A stretch of DNA of 64,000 bases. Source: Dastarcus helophoroides (Eukaryota; Arthropoda; Insecta; Coleoptera; Bothrideridae). Below are positions 45,149 to 55,590 of the stretch, in pieces. The stretch spans positions 21,005,629 through 21,069,628 of the forward strand of contig CM053327.1 in NCBI GenBank assembly GCA_028583605.1. Direction: 5' to 3'. Position numbers and translations under genes: made by a program. Under the pieces are notes generated by a model that saw only the letters and a list, made by a program, of their open reading frames with translations, searched no databases and was not told the DNA's origin. Numbering within the stretch: the stretch's first letter is position 1; every line of letters starts with the position of its first letter.

Positions 45149-45987
45149 AAGTAAAGGCGTCTCTTCAAGTCGTCCAAAACAATCTTACAATCCAATATCA
45201 GGTAGAAAATACAGTTCAGGAATGATATTTAGGGGAACAATTTCCCTGCCTCTACGACAGTTCTTACTTAGGGAGCTCCAACCAATCTATACAACGAATA
45301 CTTCCACATCCAACGATATAGAAAGCAATGCAGCAAAGAACCGAAAGAAACAATCCGGAACAGGAACAAATCTTGTCCAAAGGGGCCAAAGGTTAGATAC
45401 GCTCCGTTAATTCAGAGACGTAGTACGGGTCCGTCTTTTGTTTGCATGACAGAATATAGAAAGAAGTGGCAGATGAAGGTACGACGATGGGATGCAGCAC
45501 CAACATTTAGGTGCCTTATGACTAGGCGGGATCTTTTTACCACTGATTTATATTACGGTACAATTTTCCGCTGGAAGTTAATTCGTAAAATATCACATGA
45601 TTTCCATGCCAGCAAATTATGAATTAGATTTGGGATAAATCGAAATAGGGAATAAATAATGACTTTTATTCAACAAAGAGGGTAGTGTGCAGAAATGATA
45701 GAAAAGATGGAACATGCTGTATAACAATATCAATTTAGTCACACACTATCACCATAATATGACTTCGAGAAAGCAAATAATTACATGAAAATGACTAAAA
45801 TTATACAGAATTATTCACGGTCATACGACACGGAAGGTTATGTCTACACCACTTTATTTTAAAAAAGTTTTGTTTTGAGGGTGGATAGAGACACCTTATA
45901 TATTTTAGTGTTTTCGAATTCTAAGGATAAAACAAAAGCGGGTTTCATTAAGGCTTATCTTAATTAAATCTTAAGGATTTTCAGGAT
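45149..45987. other. anonymous DNA with one unexplained open frame
   Basis: A plus-strand frame of 88 codons (45144-45410; begins MLSKGVSSSRPKQS) overlaps the end of repeat R. No family recognised, and no ribosomal or splice context supports it. It may be chance. Confidence 0.3.
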
Positions 45988-46085
45988 TGTATACGGGTTG
46001 TCCTAAAATTATGACTAAATAATTACAAGTTTTAAACGCTAATAACTTGTTTATTTTACATAGAACACCCTGCATTTTATGTCAA
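45988..46085. mobile_element. MITE fragment with TACAGGGTGTCC-type ends
   Basis: TACGGGTTGTCCTAAAATTA on the left and TTACATAGAACACCCTGCAT on the right form a short inverted pair of the same type as those near 9597 and 33065. Confidence 0.5.
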
Positions 46086-46249
46086 CATCAGTTGTAGAAC
46101 TTTGTCTGTCACAGACTATTGCACTTCCCTACAGCTAACCCTTCCAGTTTTCATGAAAAACTCACATTTGTTAGAACAATTTGACGTGAAGTGATTATCA
46201 ATCTTTTAACAGCAAAAAATGGATTTAATTAAATGGGAAAGGATTGAGA

Positions 46250-46440
46250 TACTTAGACCATTTATTCTGGAGATAAAATGATAGAATTGTGGGATCTATT
46301 GAATGGACACCTAGGTTACCCGACCTTACATTTCTATATTTTTTGTGAGGTTGTTTAAAATCCAAAGTCCCAAGACGATTTAAAATACGAAAATACGCCA
46401 GCAATCCTTCACAATCCCTTCTGATTTAAAATAAAAACCC
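46250..46440 (+). pseudogene. transposase C-terminal relic (mariner/Tc1-like)
   Basis: Plus-strand translation gives GSIEWTPRLPDLTFLYFL, a stop, then GCLKSKVPRRF. It recalls the W-PRSPDLTPLDFFLWG-LKSKVY block around the last catalytic Asp in a common arthropod DDD transposase family, distinct from the mariner copies elsewhere in this window. The rest is lost. It may belong to the same element as the MITE-like end at 45988. Confidence 0.55.
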
Positions 46441-47341
46441 AAATCGAAATTGTGGAGCGTAAACGAGTATCAAGCTTTCTGGATATAAATTTGGAATACA
46501 AGTAGCCTATTAACTATTCCACAGCATAGGGAATGTCAATACTAATTTTTGTCAAAATCGCTTTATTACTTGAGCCATCAAAGCCGATAAACAACAGAAA
46601 ACACACTTTCGCATTTAATTAGCAAGGATTTCTAGCGGAAGGTTAGGAACATCTATTTTGATGGCAACTAAATGTATATTTCAAGAAAGAAGCAACATAT
46701 TAATTTTAAATTGTGTGCATGTATCTGTTATTATACTAAATATTTATAAAAAATAATTGTCCTGGGCGGTATCTCATATGGATACCAATTTCGTAAAATT
46801 TCTTGCCTGATGAGAAAACATATGTTCTGTTGCACAGTGAACCTATCTATCATCCTAAAATTAATTTTTAATTGGTCTAGCAGTAGAATTGTTCCTTTGG
46901 ACAATAATATTATGGTAATATATGTACAAGACTTAAATTTTATTTTACATATGAAAACAACTGCGAGTGCTTATGTTTCACACATCATTCTTAAACCCTT
47001 TTAAGTGGAACGGACATTCGTTCTTAATGACATAACTAAAGGGGCTTTGCATTTATGCACTAGAGAGAGCATTTACAAGTAGACGGCGCTGTAAGCAATG
47101 TTAGGTATTCGAACATAACCTTAAAATTGCTGAAATTTCTCGTATTTAATTTTTGTCAATCTAACGTGTTACCTACTTATGTTTGTTCTTTGTTTCCTTA
47201 TACGAATTTGATAATTTACCCTATTTGTTTCAAATTTAGCCACCATCGATTTGTTCGTGTTACTTATAAGAATTTAATCTGCAAAATTATCAACTTGATC
47301 AATCGATTCAAATTTCCCATCAAGGGCCAATATAATGGGTT
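46441..47341. other. anonymous AT-rich DNA
   Basis: No gene or repeat recognised. Confidence 0.4.
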
Positions 47342-48111
47342 TTTTACGGGAGTGTGGGCATACTTTTAGACATGTTAGGTGGAAGATATCAAGTGATTTC
47401 CTGCGTTCAAGTGAATTTGGTTCTTTCCGTTCAGTTGTAAATGCAATGAGTGAGCAAGAGGTTCATCCGCACGTTACGCAGCCGTCGAAGGTATACAGCC
47501 CGCCGAAATTCTTCGTAGACTAGAAGCACAGTTTGGGAATATTTGTTTGAAGAAAACTCAAGTGAATGAATGGCACAAAAAATTGTTGGAAGGAGGAACT
47601 CAAGTTGAAAATGCGCCTCGTCCTCGGACCTGTGTGACTGCGGACAAGGTTAACGCCAATTTTCTGCATAAACGTCGTACGGTTAATGCTGCATAATACT
47701 GCCAGCTATTGAATGAAGCAAAACGTGCAGAAATGTGATTTTGCTTCACGACAATGCCGGCCCCCACAGCCAATCTAACACATCAAAAATTAGAGGAAAT
47801 GCATTGGACAACATTAGAACAACCTCCTTATAGTCTCGACTTATCACCATGCAATTGTCATATGCTTGGACCAGTGAAAGAAGCTCTAGGAAGTGAGCGA
47901 TTCCATGACGCTGCTGTTGAAACATTTGTGCGCAATTGAGTGCAAACACTCCTTCCTTCTTTTTATGCTGATGGCATTGAAAAACTCCCAATCCGTTGGC
48001 AAAAATGCATAGGAAAATCAGAAGATTATGTAGAAAAATAGTTATTAACTTTCATATACATATGTATCTTGTATCAATAAATGTTCGGTTTATATATGGT
48101 TTACCCTCGTA
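47342..48111 (+). mobile_element. internally deleted mariner, 5' end lost
   Basis: The right terminal repeat ends TTTACCCTCGTA at 48111. The 5' terminal repeat is missing. The plus strand reads MSEQEVHPHVTQP (a deletion follows), EILRRLEAQFGNICLKKTQV, RPRTCVTADKVNA joined to NFLHKRRTVNA, LLHDNAG, LTHQKLEEMHWTTLEQPPYS and LDLSPCNCHMLGPVKEALGS. The third Asp of the triad has become Asn. The central deletion is the same as in the copies at 5075 and 18579, and a further small deletion removes the KREFSVRN block. Confidence 0.87.
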
Positions 48112-48229
48112 TTTTCTATTTTTCTATTTCCTATATTTTTTTTATTCATACTGTTTAAAAGCAAACTTCATAAATGAAAATAATTTTTAAAAAGGCGCCG
48201 AGGACCACGTGTCAAAACCCAAATATTAT

Positions 48230-48889
48230 TTTTACAAATTACGATTTTTGCTCGAAAATCGAACTTTATTTTAAATTCGAAGTTTAAGCTTAAAATTTTC
48301 AAAGTCGAAAATTGAAGAGCTGTTTTTTTAGAAATTCTGCATTTATTATTAAATAAAAAAGAACAAAAGTTCGAAAAAAAGGTTCATTTAGTTAAACAAA
48401 ATTTTGAGAATTTTGAATTTAACTTTCAAACTCGAACTTTCGAGAAAAATTTTAACTTATAACTCGAAATTTTCAAATTTATTTCGAAATTTCGACACAG
48501 CAAATGTTTTTATTAAGAAATTTTTCCACTTTCATGTACAGACTGCAATTCTGAACTAGAAATTATGTCTTTTATTTAAAAATTAGATTTTGAAAATTTG
48601 GAGAAAGATTTTTTAGACATTCCGAAGTTTCCTTTTGGAATTTCGACTGAGATTTCAGGGAAACATTTTAAAGACAAAAAGTTAAATCGAAATTTCCAAA
48701 TTTGAAGAAGAAGTTTTTGGAAATTTTGAACACTTTCTTTCGTTTTAAACCCAAATTTTCGATTTTATTATTACAAAATAATATTGTGAGAAAAAGGTCG
48801 AGATTTGTAAAAAATATTTTTTTAGAATCTTAACATTACCTAAAAATGTTAGCTGTTCTCTAAAAATGTTACATTTCATTTTAAATTTT
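48230..48889 (-). repeat. T/A minisatellite-like array
   Basis: Here the plus strand is A-rich with GAAATTTCCAAATTTGAAGA and CGAAATTTT units, so the array is inverted relative to the one at 3380. It runs directly into the 3' end of Jockey copy J5. Confidence 0.65.
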
Positions 48890-50959
48890 TTTAAAGTTTA
48901 ATCCACTCGAAAAGGGCAACCCCATTATGCCTTCGGAGCACTGCGAGTAGGATGCGGAAACAAGGATAGATGGCGATGAACCGCCTTCTTAAACAAGAAT
49001 AGATTGTAACTTTTGGGGAACATTCCTTTTGGTAACGGGTTCCATAGTTTGGAAGTTCTATAGAAATAAGAGTCTCCGTAGACAGAAGTCCTCACTGTGT
49101 CAAGCTGGACCGCACAGGAATTTGCTGTCTCCGACTGTGTTGTATGCAGTGGCGGCTAGTGCTAAGGTTTGCAGGTTTGCGCAACCTCCAAAAAATCGCT
49201 GGGATAAAAAAGAAAGTAAATTTTCTTTATTTTATTTATTGATAACAGATTTATCGCTACCAACCATACTGCTGAATATTGCGGATTCCGCCGATTCGTA
49301 AGCATTTGATGACATATTGGGTCCACGGTTTGCAAAGTTTGCAGACTAGACTGCAAACTTTGCTTTACACATATGCACCTGCGCCTTAACTCATACTTTG
49401 TTTGCTTATAATACTTGCCCATAAGCAAGCATTAGGTTGCACTTGTGGATGCAAGCCAAATATCGATTCGCTATTATAGTCTATCATCGGGCAATGTTCC
49501 GAGTCTTGAAACACAAATAAAAATGGATTCAGTGCAAAGTTTAATTGCACAGCCATTCTGTAACCGATCTGTGTCGAAAAAACTGGAAATTAAGCGACGT
49601 GGATGACCTATTCCAGACTTAAATATTGTGCAGACGGTGTTTTGTAAAAAGCGAAGTTTTAACAGAAGTAGTTCGCGAAGCTAAAGAAGTACCAATGCGA
49701 CATTGTTATCTGCTAAACTAAAAAACGATTCAGCTTCACTGGCCTTTTAATTGCAGCAACCTTATTTTTTTCTGAAAAGTTTAACCAACCTAGAATCGCT
49801 TTTCCTGAAAAGAATTTTAAAGAAACCGTCAAGGTTCATCCATTTTTTAATTTACAAAAACTAAGAACTAAACTAACCCTAATTTACGAAACAGAAAAGT
49901 TTAAATCGGCTTTTGGTTTACTTGTACTCTATAGCATTATTTCAGAAAATAGTGAGCTTAGTGAAACTCTAAATCTTTTAAAAATCCTGATAACTATCCC
50001 AATGACTTCCACTGAAGCAGAATGGTGCTTGTCCAGTCTGGAAAGAATAAAAACTCTTTAAAAAATACATTATGCCAGGAAAGATTGTCCGCATTAACGA
50101 TGTCTTCAAAGAAAAGGACTTAATCTAAGGAATATTCGACTTCAGTAAAAAGTTATTGATAAATTTGCAGCTGCCAAAGTTCCAAAGATGGCAAAAGATG
50201 CCAAAGATGGACTTCCTCTTCTTTTTCTTTCTGTTTTTGCGAAAATAAAAATAAAATATTTCTTAATTCCTCCAGCTTTATTTAAAATTTCCAGTTTCGG
50301 CACATTTTTCCAACCTCTTTGCAACCCCCAAATTTTATTAGCACCAGCCGCCACTGGTTGTATGCCTCAAAAATGTTGCCCTTGAAGGATCAATCCTATT
50401 AGTTCCTGCGAGCATCTCCGTTGATAGAAATTGTAGAAGAGGCAAGTCACCAACCAGTCGCCTGTACTCTAGCGCTTCGAGAGAATCGGTCAAACTCTCG
50501 TCATCAATTAGGCGAATCGCTTTTCTTTGAATTGAACCCAAAAGAGCTAAAGTGTGCTTTGGGCCTGAACTCCAAACAAGAGAACAGTATTTTAGTGTTG
50601 CCCTAACTTGAGCTTTGTATAGAGTGAGTAGCTGATGAGATGTGAAGTACTTTTTAGCTCTAAAAAGAAAGCCTAGCTTCTGAGGCGGACTTGGCAATGG
50701 CGCGCACATGAACGTCCCAAGAAAAGTTAGTGCTCGCATTCACTTCTAGGAGAGACAGATTAGATCCCATCTGGAGGATCTTACCGTCCATGAGTATGTT
50801 TGTTGCATTATCCCTAGATGTTTTCTTAGAGAAAACCGCGGCTTGAGTTTTTGAATCGTTAAAGTGGTCCAGATTTTTTTTACCCCGTTTTAGAATGGTT
50901 TCAAGATCCCAATTAATCATCTGTATGTGCTGTTTCCTTAGTCGATCTGAAGCAGCAGT
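48890..50959 (-). mobile_element. Jockey-type retrotransposon, 5'-truncated copy J5, split by a hAT element
   Basis: The minus strand from 50959 reads INWDLETILKRGKKNLDHF, SKTQAAVFSKKTSRDNATN, LLEVNASTNFSWDVHVRAIA, LTLYKAQVRATLKYCSLVWS, RLIDDESLTDSLEALEYRRL and IDPSRATFLRHTT. It is then interrupted by the hAT element (49147-50356) and resumes with the final C-terminal and 3' untranslated part down to 48890. It is the best-preserved C-terminal Jockey frame in the window (133 codons open at 50338-50739). Confidence 0.9.
49147..50356 (+). mobile_element. hAT element, 1210 bp, inserted in Jockey copy J5
   Basis: The ends CAGTGGCGGCTAGTGCTAA and CAGTGGCGGCTGGTGCTAA (other strand) are inverted repeats. 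An exact 8-bp duplication, GTTGTATG, flanks the element (49139-49146, 50357-50364). Inside, the plus strand retains an N-terminal piece, MDSVQSLIAQPFCNRSVSKK from 49523, then a stop. From about 49785 it retains the C-terminal dimerisation region: FNQPRIAFPEKNFKETVKVH, FGLLVLYSIISENSELSETL, LLKILITIPMTSTEAEWCLS and LERIKTL. After a frameshift, SLKNTLCQERLSALTMSSK follows. The order matches hAT transposases of the zinc-finger MYM/TTF type. The catalytic core is deleted. Confidence 0.92.
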
Positions 50960-52489
50960 TATTAGCTATAGGTTTTTGATACAATATATTTTATTCTTTA
51001 AAAAACGAATGTTAAACCTCTAATCCATGGGAAACAGAAGACATCGCGAAAAGCATAGGTTTTTGTTTGTTATCAATTTCTCCTGATTGACTGATTGACT
51101 GACTCACCAACGCAGAGCCGCAATAATACTGAAGCTAAAAGCACAATATCGAAGTATACATGGAAGTGTTACATTAGCAATAACTTTTAAATTGTACTTC
51201 AAGTTGTATACATTTTTCTTCTGCTTTTAAAAGATTCTCTGCTAACAATACATTCCTTTTAACTTTTGAGAAGCTATAATAATAAACCTCTTTTTGAAGA
51301 CCGGTTGTATATGGATGATACATCAAATTTCTATTCAAATTTTATGATGTTATTACAGCGTGCTCTTGAGACAGTGCGGTCTCATTTTAACCCTCTGTAC
51401 ATCGAAATGAGAAAAACATCAAGTGGTATTACCGGTCAGAACTTCATACTTTTATAATTACCTTTTAAGACTACTATAATTGTGGTTATTTATTTATTTT
51501 CCTAGTGTTATAATACTTAGATTACCAAAAATGGTTACAAACGGAAACAAATTCAAGCAAACTGCCCTAAAAATATTCAAAGGGAATAAAGCAGTTATTG
51601 ACATAAATTCAACACTTCGGGACCCCAAAGAAGTCCGGTCAAGATTTCTATTATTCTTCAGAATATTCCGGTCTACTTAGGCGCTAGTTCCTTGCATCTG
51701 CTCTAGTTATGTTTCTATAAACGTTACAAACTGGCTATTGTAAAACTTATTGTTCATTTGCTTTGGGCTCCCCGGTTTTAACGATGTAATGTCAGAACAA
51801 AAAAGGCAAACTGTACATTTGTGGTGGTTTCGGTGAAACTTCAAGTTCTGAGAATGTTTCTTTCTAAATGCACTCGCAAGTTATGCGTTTCTCCTAAACA
51901 AGAGAAATTAACTCGAATTTGAGTTGATTTTGGGGTTGGTCACGTGAACTTAACATCTGGCGCACTCAAGGAGGGGTACTTCTTGATTTTAATAATCCCC
52001 TGCTACGATACTTATGTATGCGAGTGTGACTCACAGGATTGGGGATATACTTTTTAAATGAACCGTCACCCGCACTCTTGCGAAACAGTTACATAATCAT
52101 CTTAACAAGTGGTTCACCCTATGCCCAGATCTGAATCAGCGTCCACCCTTGTTTTCTAAAATTGCGAAATATAATGTTCCAATTCCCCGGATTTAAGTGG
52201 AAATAATTTAATATAATTCATTCAACATATGCAGACGTAATTTACATGTAGCCAAATTTATGGGGTACTCCACGCCAAATAAATCACTTTTGAACCCGGC
52301 CCCTCTCGACTTGGCTGAAATTTTGACATGTTGTACTGCTCCCTTTGTGTAATTGTTTTCAATTTTTTCCACCCAACAAAAAAATATATGAATTTAAAAA
52401 AATAGTGCTTTTGTTTTTTCAGTCCAAAAATAATACAATATATTGTAACAAATCCAAGAAGAGGCCACAACTGGAGCATTAATACCCGA
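50960..52489. other. anonymous DNA with repeat-like motifs
   Basis: Around 51080-51150, GATTGACTGATTGACTGACT followed by CACCAACGCAGAGCCG is a motif of common insect interspersed repeats. Around 52250-52345, GGGGTACTCCACGCCAAATA then TGAACCCGGCCCCTCTCGAC also looks like a MITE end. No gene recognised. Confidence 0.35.
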
Positions 52490-53650
52490 AATTAAAAAAA
52501 ACAATTTCCAGTATATAAACTCAAAATTATTAGAACATTCAACATTTCAAAGAAAATCTCAAAATGTCCCTAAAAAAAGATTCCGAACATTTCCATCTAA
52601 ATCACAAAATATTCTTTAACTTCAATAAACTTTTTTCTTGAAATGTCTGTCGAAACTATTTTTTGGAAAACGCAAAATTTTGGGAAACGTGTTATCAATT
52701 TCGAAACTGTTAGTGCCTAGTTTCTAAAATTTGAACTTCAAACTCGACTCCTTATTTTAGAAATTAATACTTTAATTTCAATTTTCAAATTTTCGAATTA
52801 AAATTTAAAAATAATTTGGTTTCAAGTAGATTTAAATTTTCGAAGCTAAATTTTAAAGTTAAGTCTAAAATTTTCCACAAATTAGGCACAGTAAAAATAA
52901 TTTAGAAATTTAAACTTAGACTTAAAATTAAATACTTTAAACTTTAGACTCAAAATTTCAAGAATTTAATTTTTTTTAATTTATACCGATTTCAATTTTA
53001 ATCTAATTTGAAATTTAAATTTATATTTTTGTCAATGGAATATTTCTAGGAAAAGTTCAAAATTTCTAAAATATTTTTTTGAGATTTTGATTAGTTTCTT
53101 GAAATCTCGACTTTCTTCAAGAAAATCATTTTGGTGATGATGTTTTATCGATAATTCAAATTTTCTACAAAAATTTTTTTAACGGAAACTTTGAGTTGGT
53201 TTTTTGGAAATTTGTATCTCGAAATTTAGCTTCTTTTTAAATTGTCTGGCTCTTGAAATCTGAGTTTTTCGAAGCATTTTAACTTGAAAATTTGACTACT
53301 TCCAGTAATTCTATTCCGAATTGCAAATTTTAATGCTAAACTTTAATTTTTTTAATATTCAATCCACTCGCAAAGGACAACCCTATTATGCCTTCAAAGC
53401 ACCGCGAGTAGGTTGCGGAAACAAGGATAGATGGCGATGAACGCCTTATTAAACAAGGATAGGTTGTAATTTTTGGGGAAAATTGAAATTACGAACATTT
53501 TCAACAATTTTCCAATTTAAGAGCAACATATTTTAACTTTCTTAAACTTCAGACTTTATTTATACTGTTTCAAAAAAAAATTCAAAATTTTTAAAAGTAA
53601 AGGTTTTTCTACAAATATTATAAATAATTTCTTTAAAGTGAGATCATTTT
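52490..53650 (-). repeat. T/A minisatellite-like array around Jockey fragment J6
   Basis: Degenerate units such as TTAAATTTTCGAAGCTAAAT and CGAAATTTAG lie on both sides of the Jockey piece at 53356-53485. Confidence 0.6.
53356..53485 (-). mobile_element. Jockey-type 3'-end fragment J6
   Basis: The minus strand matches the last 125 bases of the Jockey copies: CCCCAAAAATTACAACCTAT, AAGG-GTTCATCGCCATCTAT, TTTCCGCAACCTACTCGCGG and TTTGCGAGTGGATTGAATAT. It sits wholly inside minisatellite sequence. Confidence 0.85.
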
Positions 53651-55590
53651 TTCAAAGGAAATAAGCTATATAAATATAGTTTTCTAAGACAATATAAATA
53701 CAATTGTTATATTATAAGCTTTGGTTTCGACCGATACCAGAGACCACAAGCCGGAAATCGGTTTCGTTTTCAACCAAAAATCCAGTTCATTCGCTCTCTA
53801 AGGACTATTATTTTCTAAATAATAAAATGTTCAAATAGTTATTTACTTAAAAATAGTAAAATTGATTAAAATGAAATGTGGCGAATTTACTACATTGACG
53901 AGATAACATTTTATAAATTTTAGTGTTTCCTTCTTGTTAGAAGGAACTCTTTCTTTAAAACTTTCTCGTGACATAAGATATGGGTTTGTACAAATTTGAG
54001 TTACATGGCCTTGGTAAGTCTGAAAATGTTTGTATGCTTTTATATTTCCACACAGCTGATAGCTTTCAAGTAAATAAAGAAAATATGCTGCAGTGATAAC
54101 GCGTTCATTTGACAATATTGAAATTTCCTTAAATTAAAAAAAGGACTCCACACGCGTTTCAACTAGAATTTTGGAAAGCCTCGATTTCGAAATGAAGGGG
54201 TTTATATATATATATAATTTTTTTTTTTTTTTTCACTTATTGTTGATACTAATTTCTGATCTATGAATTATTTCACACTACAAATTCACACTCCGTGTAT
54301 TTTTTAAAAATTGCTAATATTTTTAAAACCTAAGATTTTTTCGACATGAAAAATTTAAAAAAATTAAAGTCATCCAAAACAAGAATTATGAATCTTTCGT
54401 CATAATAAAGACTTTATATCTTTATAAAGTCTAAATTCTCTTGAATTCACAATACAAATTTTCAAAATAATCAAATATACCAATTCATTAACTAAATAAC
54501 TTGAAAACTTTGTTACAAATAAATATTTTAAAAAAATTGTATGGATTATTGTATCCTATAAATAACATACATTGTTAAATTAGGAATGTTGAATAATTCT
54601 ACCAACTATGGGTTATTTAAATTAAATTATTTTAAGATGAATATTGAATATATGCCGAGTTTCAAAACATCACATATCTGTAGGCATGGTTTTTAAATTG
54701 ACTAAACTCCCTCGAGTCAAGGAAATTAAATTGATTAAGACGAAAATTATAGCTTCAAAAACTTGGGCGTTTCCTACGTAACATAATCCTCTAAGGCAAG
54801 GTGTGAGAACAAACTTGTTGCCCAGGTAGAAAAGGTGGGTAATACTTGTAAGGGGAAAAATATATGTGGTTTATAAATGGGTTGGGAACATTTTTTTAAT
54901 CGATATAAGTCCCCCTACCCTTATGCAATTTTGCATCTACAACGATAATTTTTAAAAATATTTACAGTTTACAACTTAAAAAAAAACCATTCCTAAAAAC
55001 AAAAATAATGTTTGTCCATTAAAAGAAAAGGTGCCTCTTTAAACTATATTTATTTTATTACGTTATTACAAAAAAATGGACGTATACAAATAAAAATGTG
55101 TGAGCAAAAAAAATGGTGTCTTAAAATATGTTCTACACACCAGAGCTTATTTTAAGTCAGATTTATAATATTCCCCCACTCCCTTTACCGGCTAAAATAA
55201 GGAGAATAGAATTCCCCCCTTTATCCTGCTTACTTAATGCTTCAGCGCCCCCTAATGAATTCATAAAGTAGGATTTAACGTATTCGAAATGTACTATAAC
55301 TCCCTAAAGCTGTACAAATCATTAACGTATAAAAACGATCACCATCCATCAAGAAATTATTTGTACCGCCGTCCCCAACATATAACATTAATTATCATTT
55401 AGTTTTCTTCCCCAGAGCACATGATCTACTTGACTTTTTGTACCAAGAGGATATGTATTAGTCTAAACTCAAACGCGCAGATTTGTGAACTATGTTGTAA
55501 ACCTTAATATTAATATTATTACTATTTATTCGCATTAAAAACGATTTTTCACACTTTTGACATTGATTAGTAAGCTGTATACAGTTTTTT
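53651..55590. other. anonymous AT-rich DNA
   Basis: A (TA)n run followed by a T-run lies at 54202-54232. A 90-codon frame (53843-54115, minus) has no recognisable features. Around 53723-53785 the motifs GGTTTCGACCGATACC and GGAAATCGGTTTCG resemble a hAT-type terminus. Nothing else seen. Confidence 0.35.

Noticed and set aside
45144..45410. 88-codon plus-strand frame as a gene
   Set aside because: Its start overlaps the end of repeat R and no motif is recognisable.
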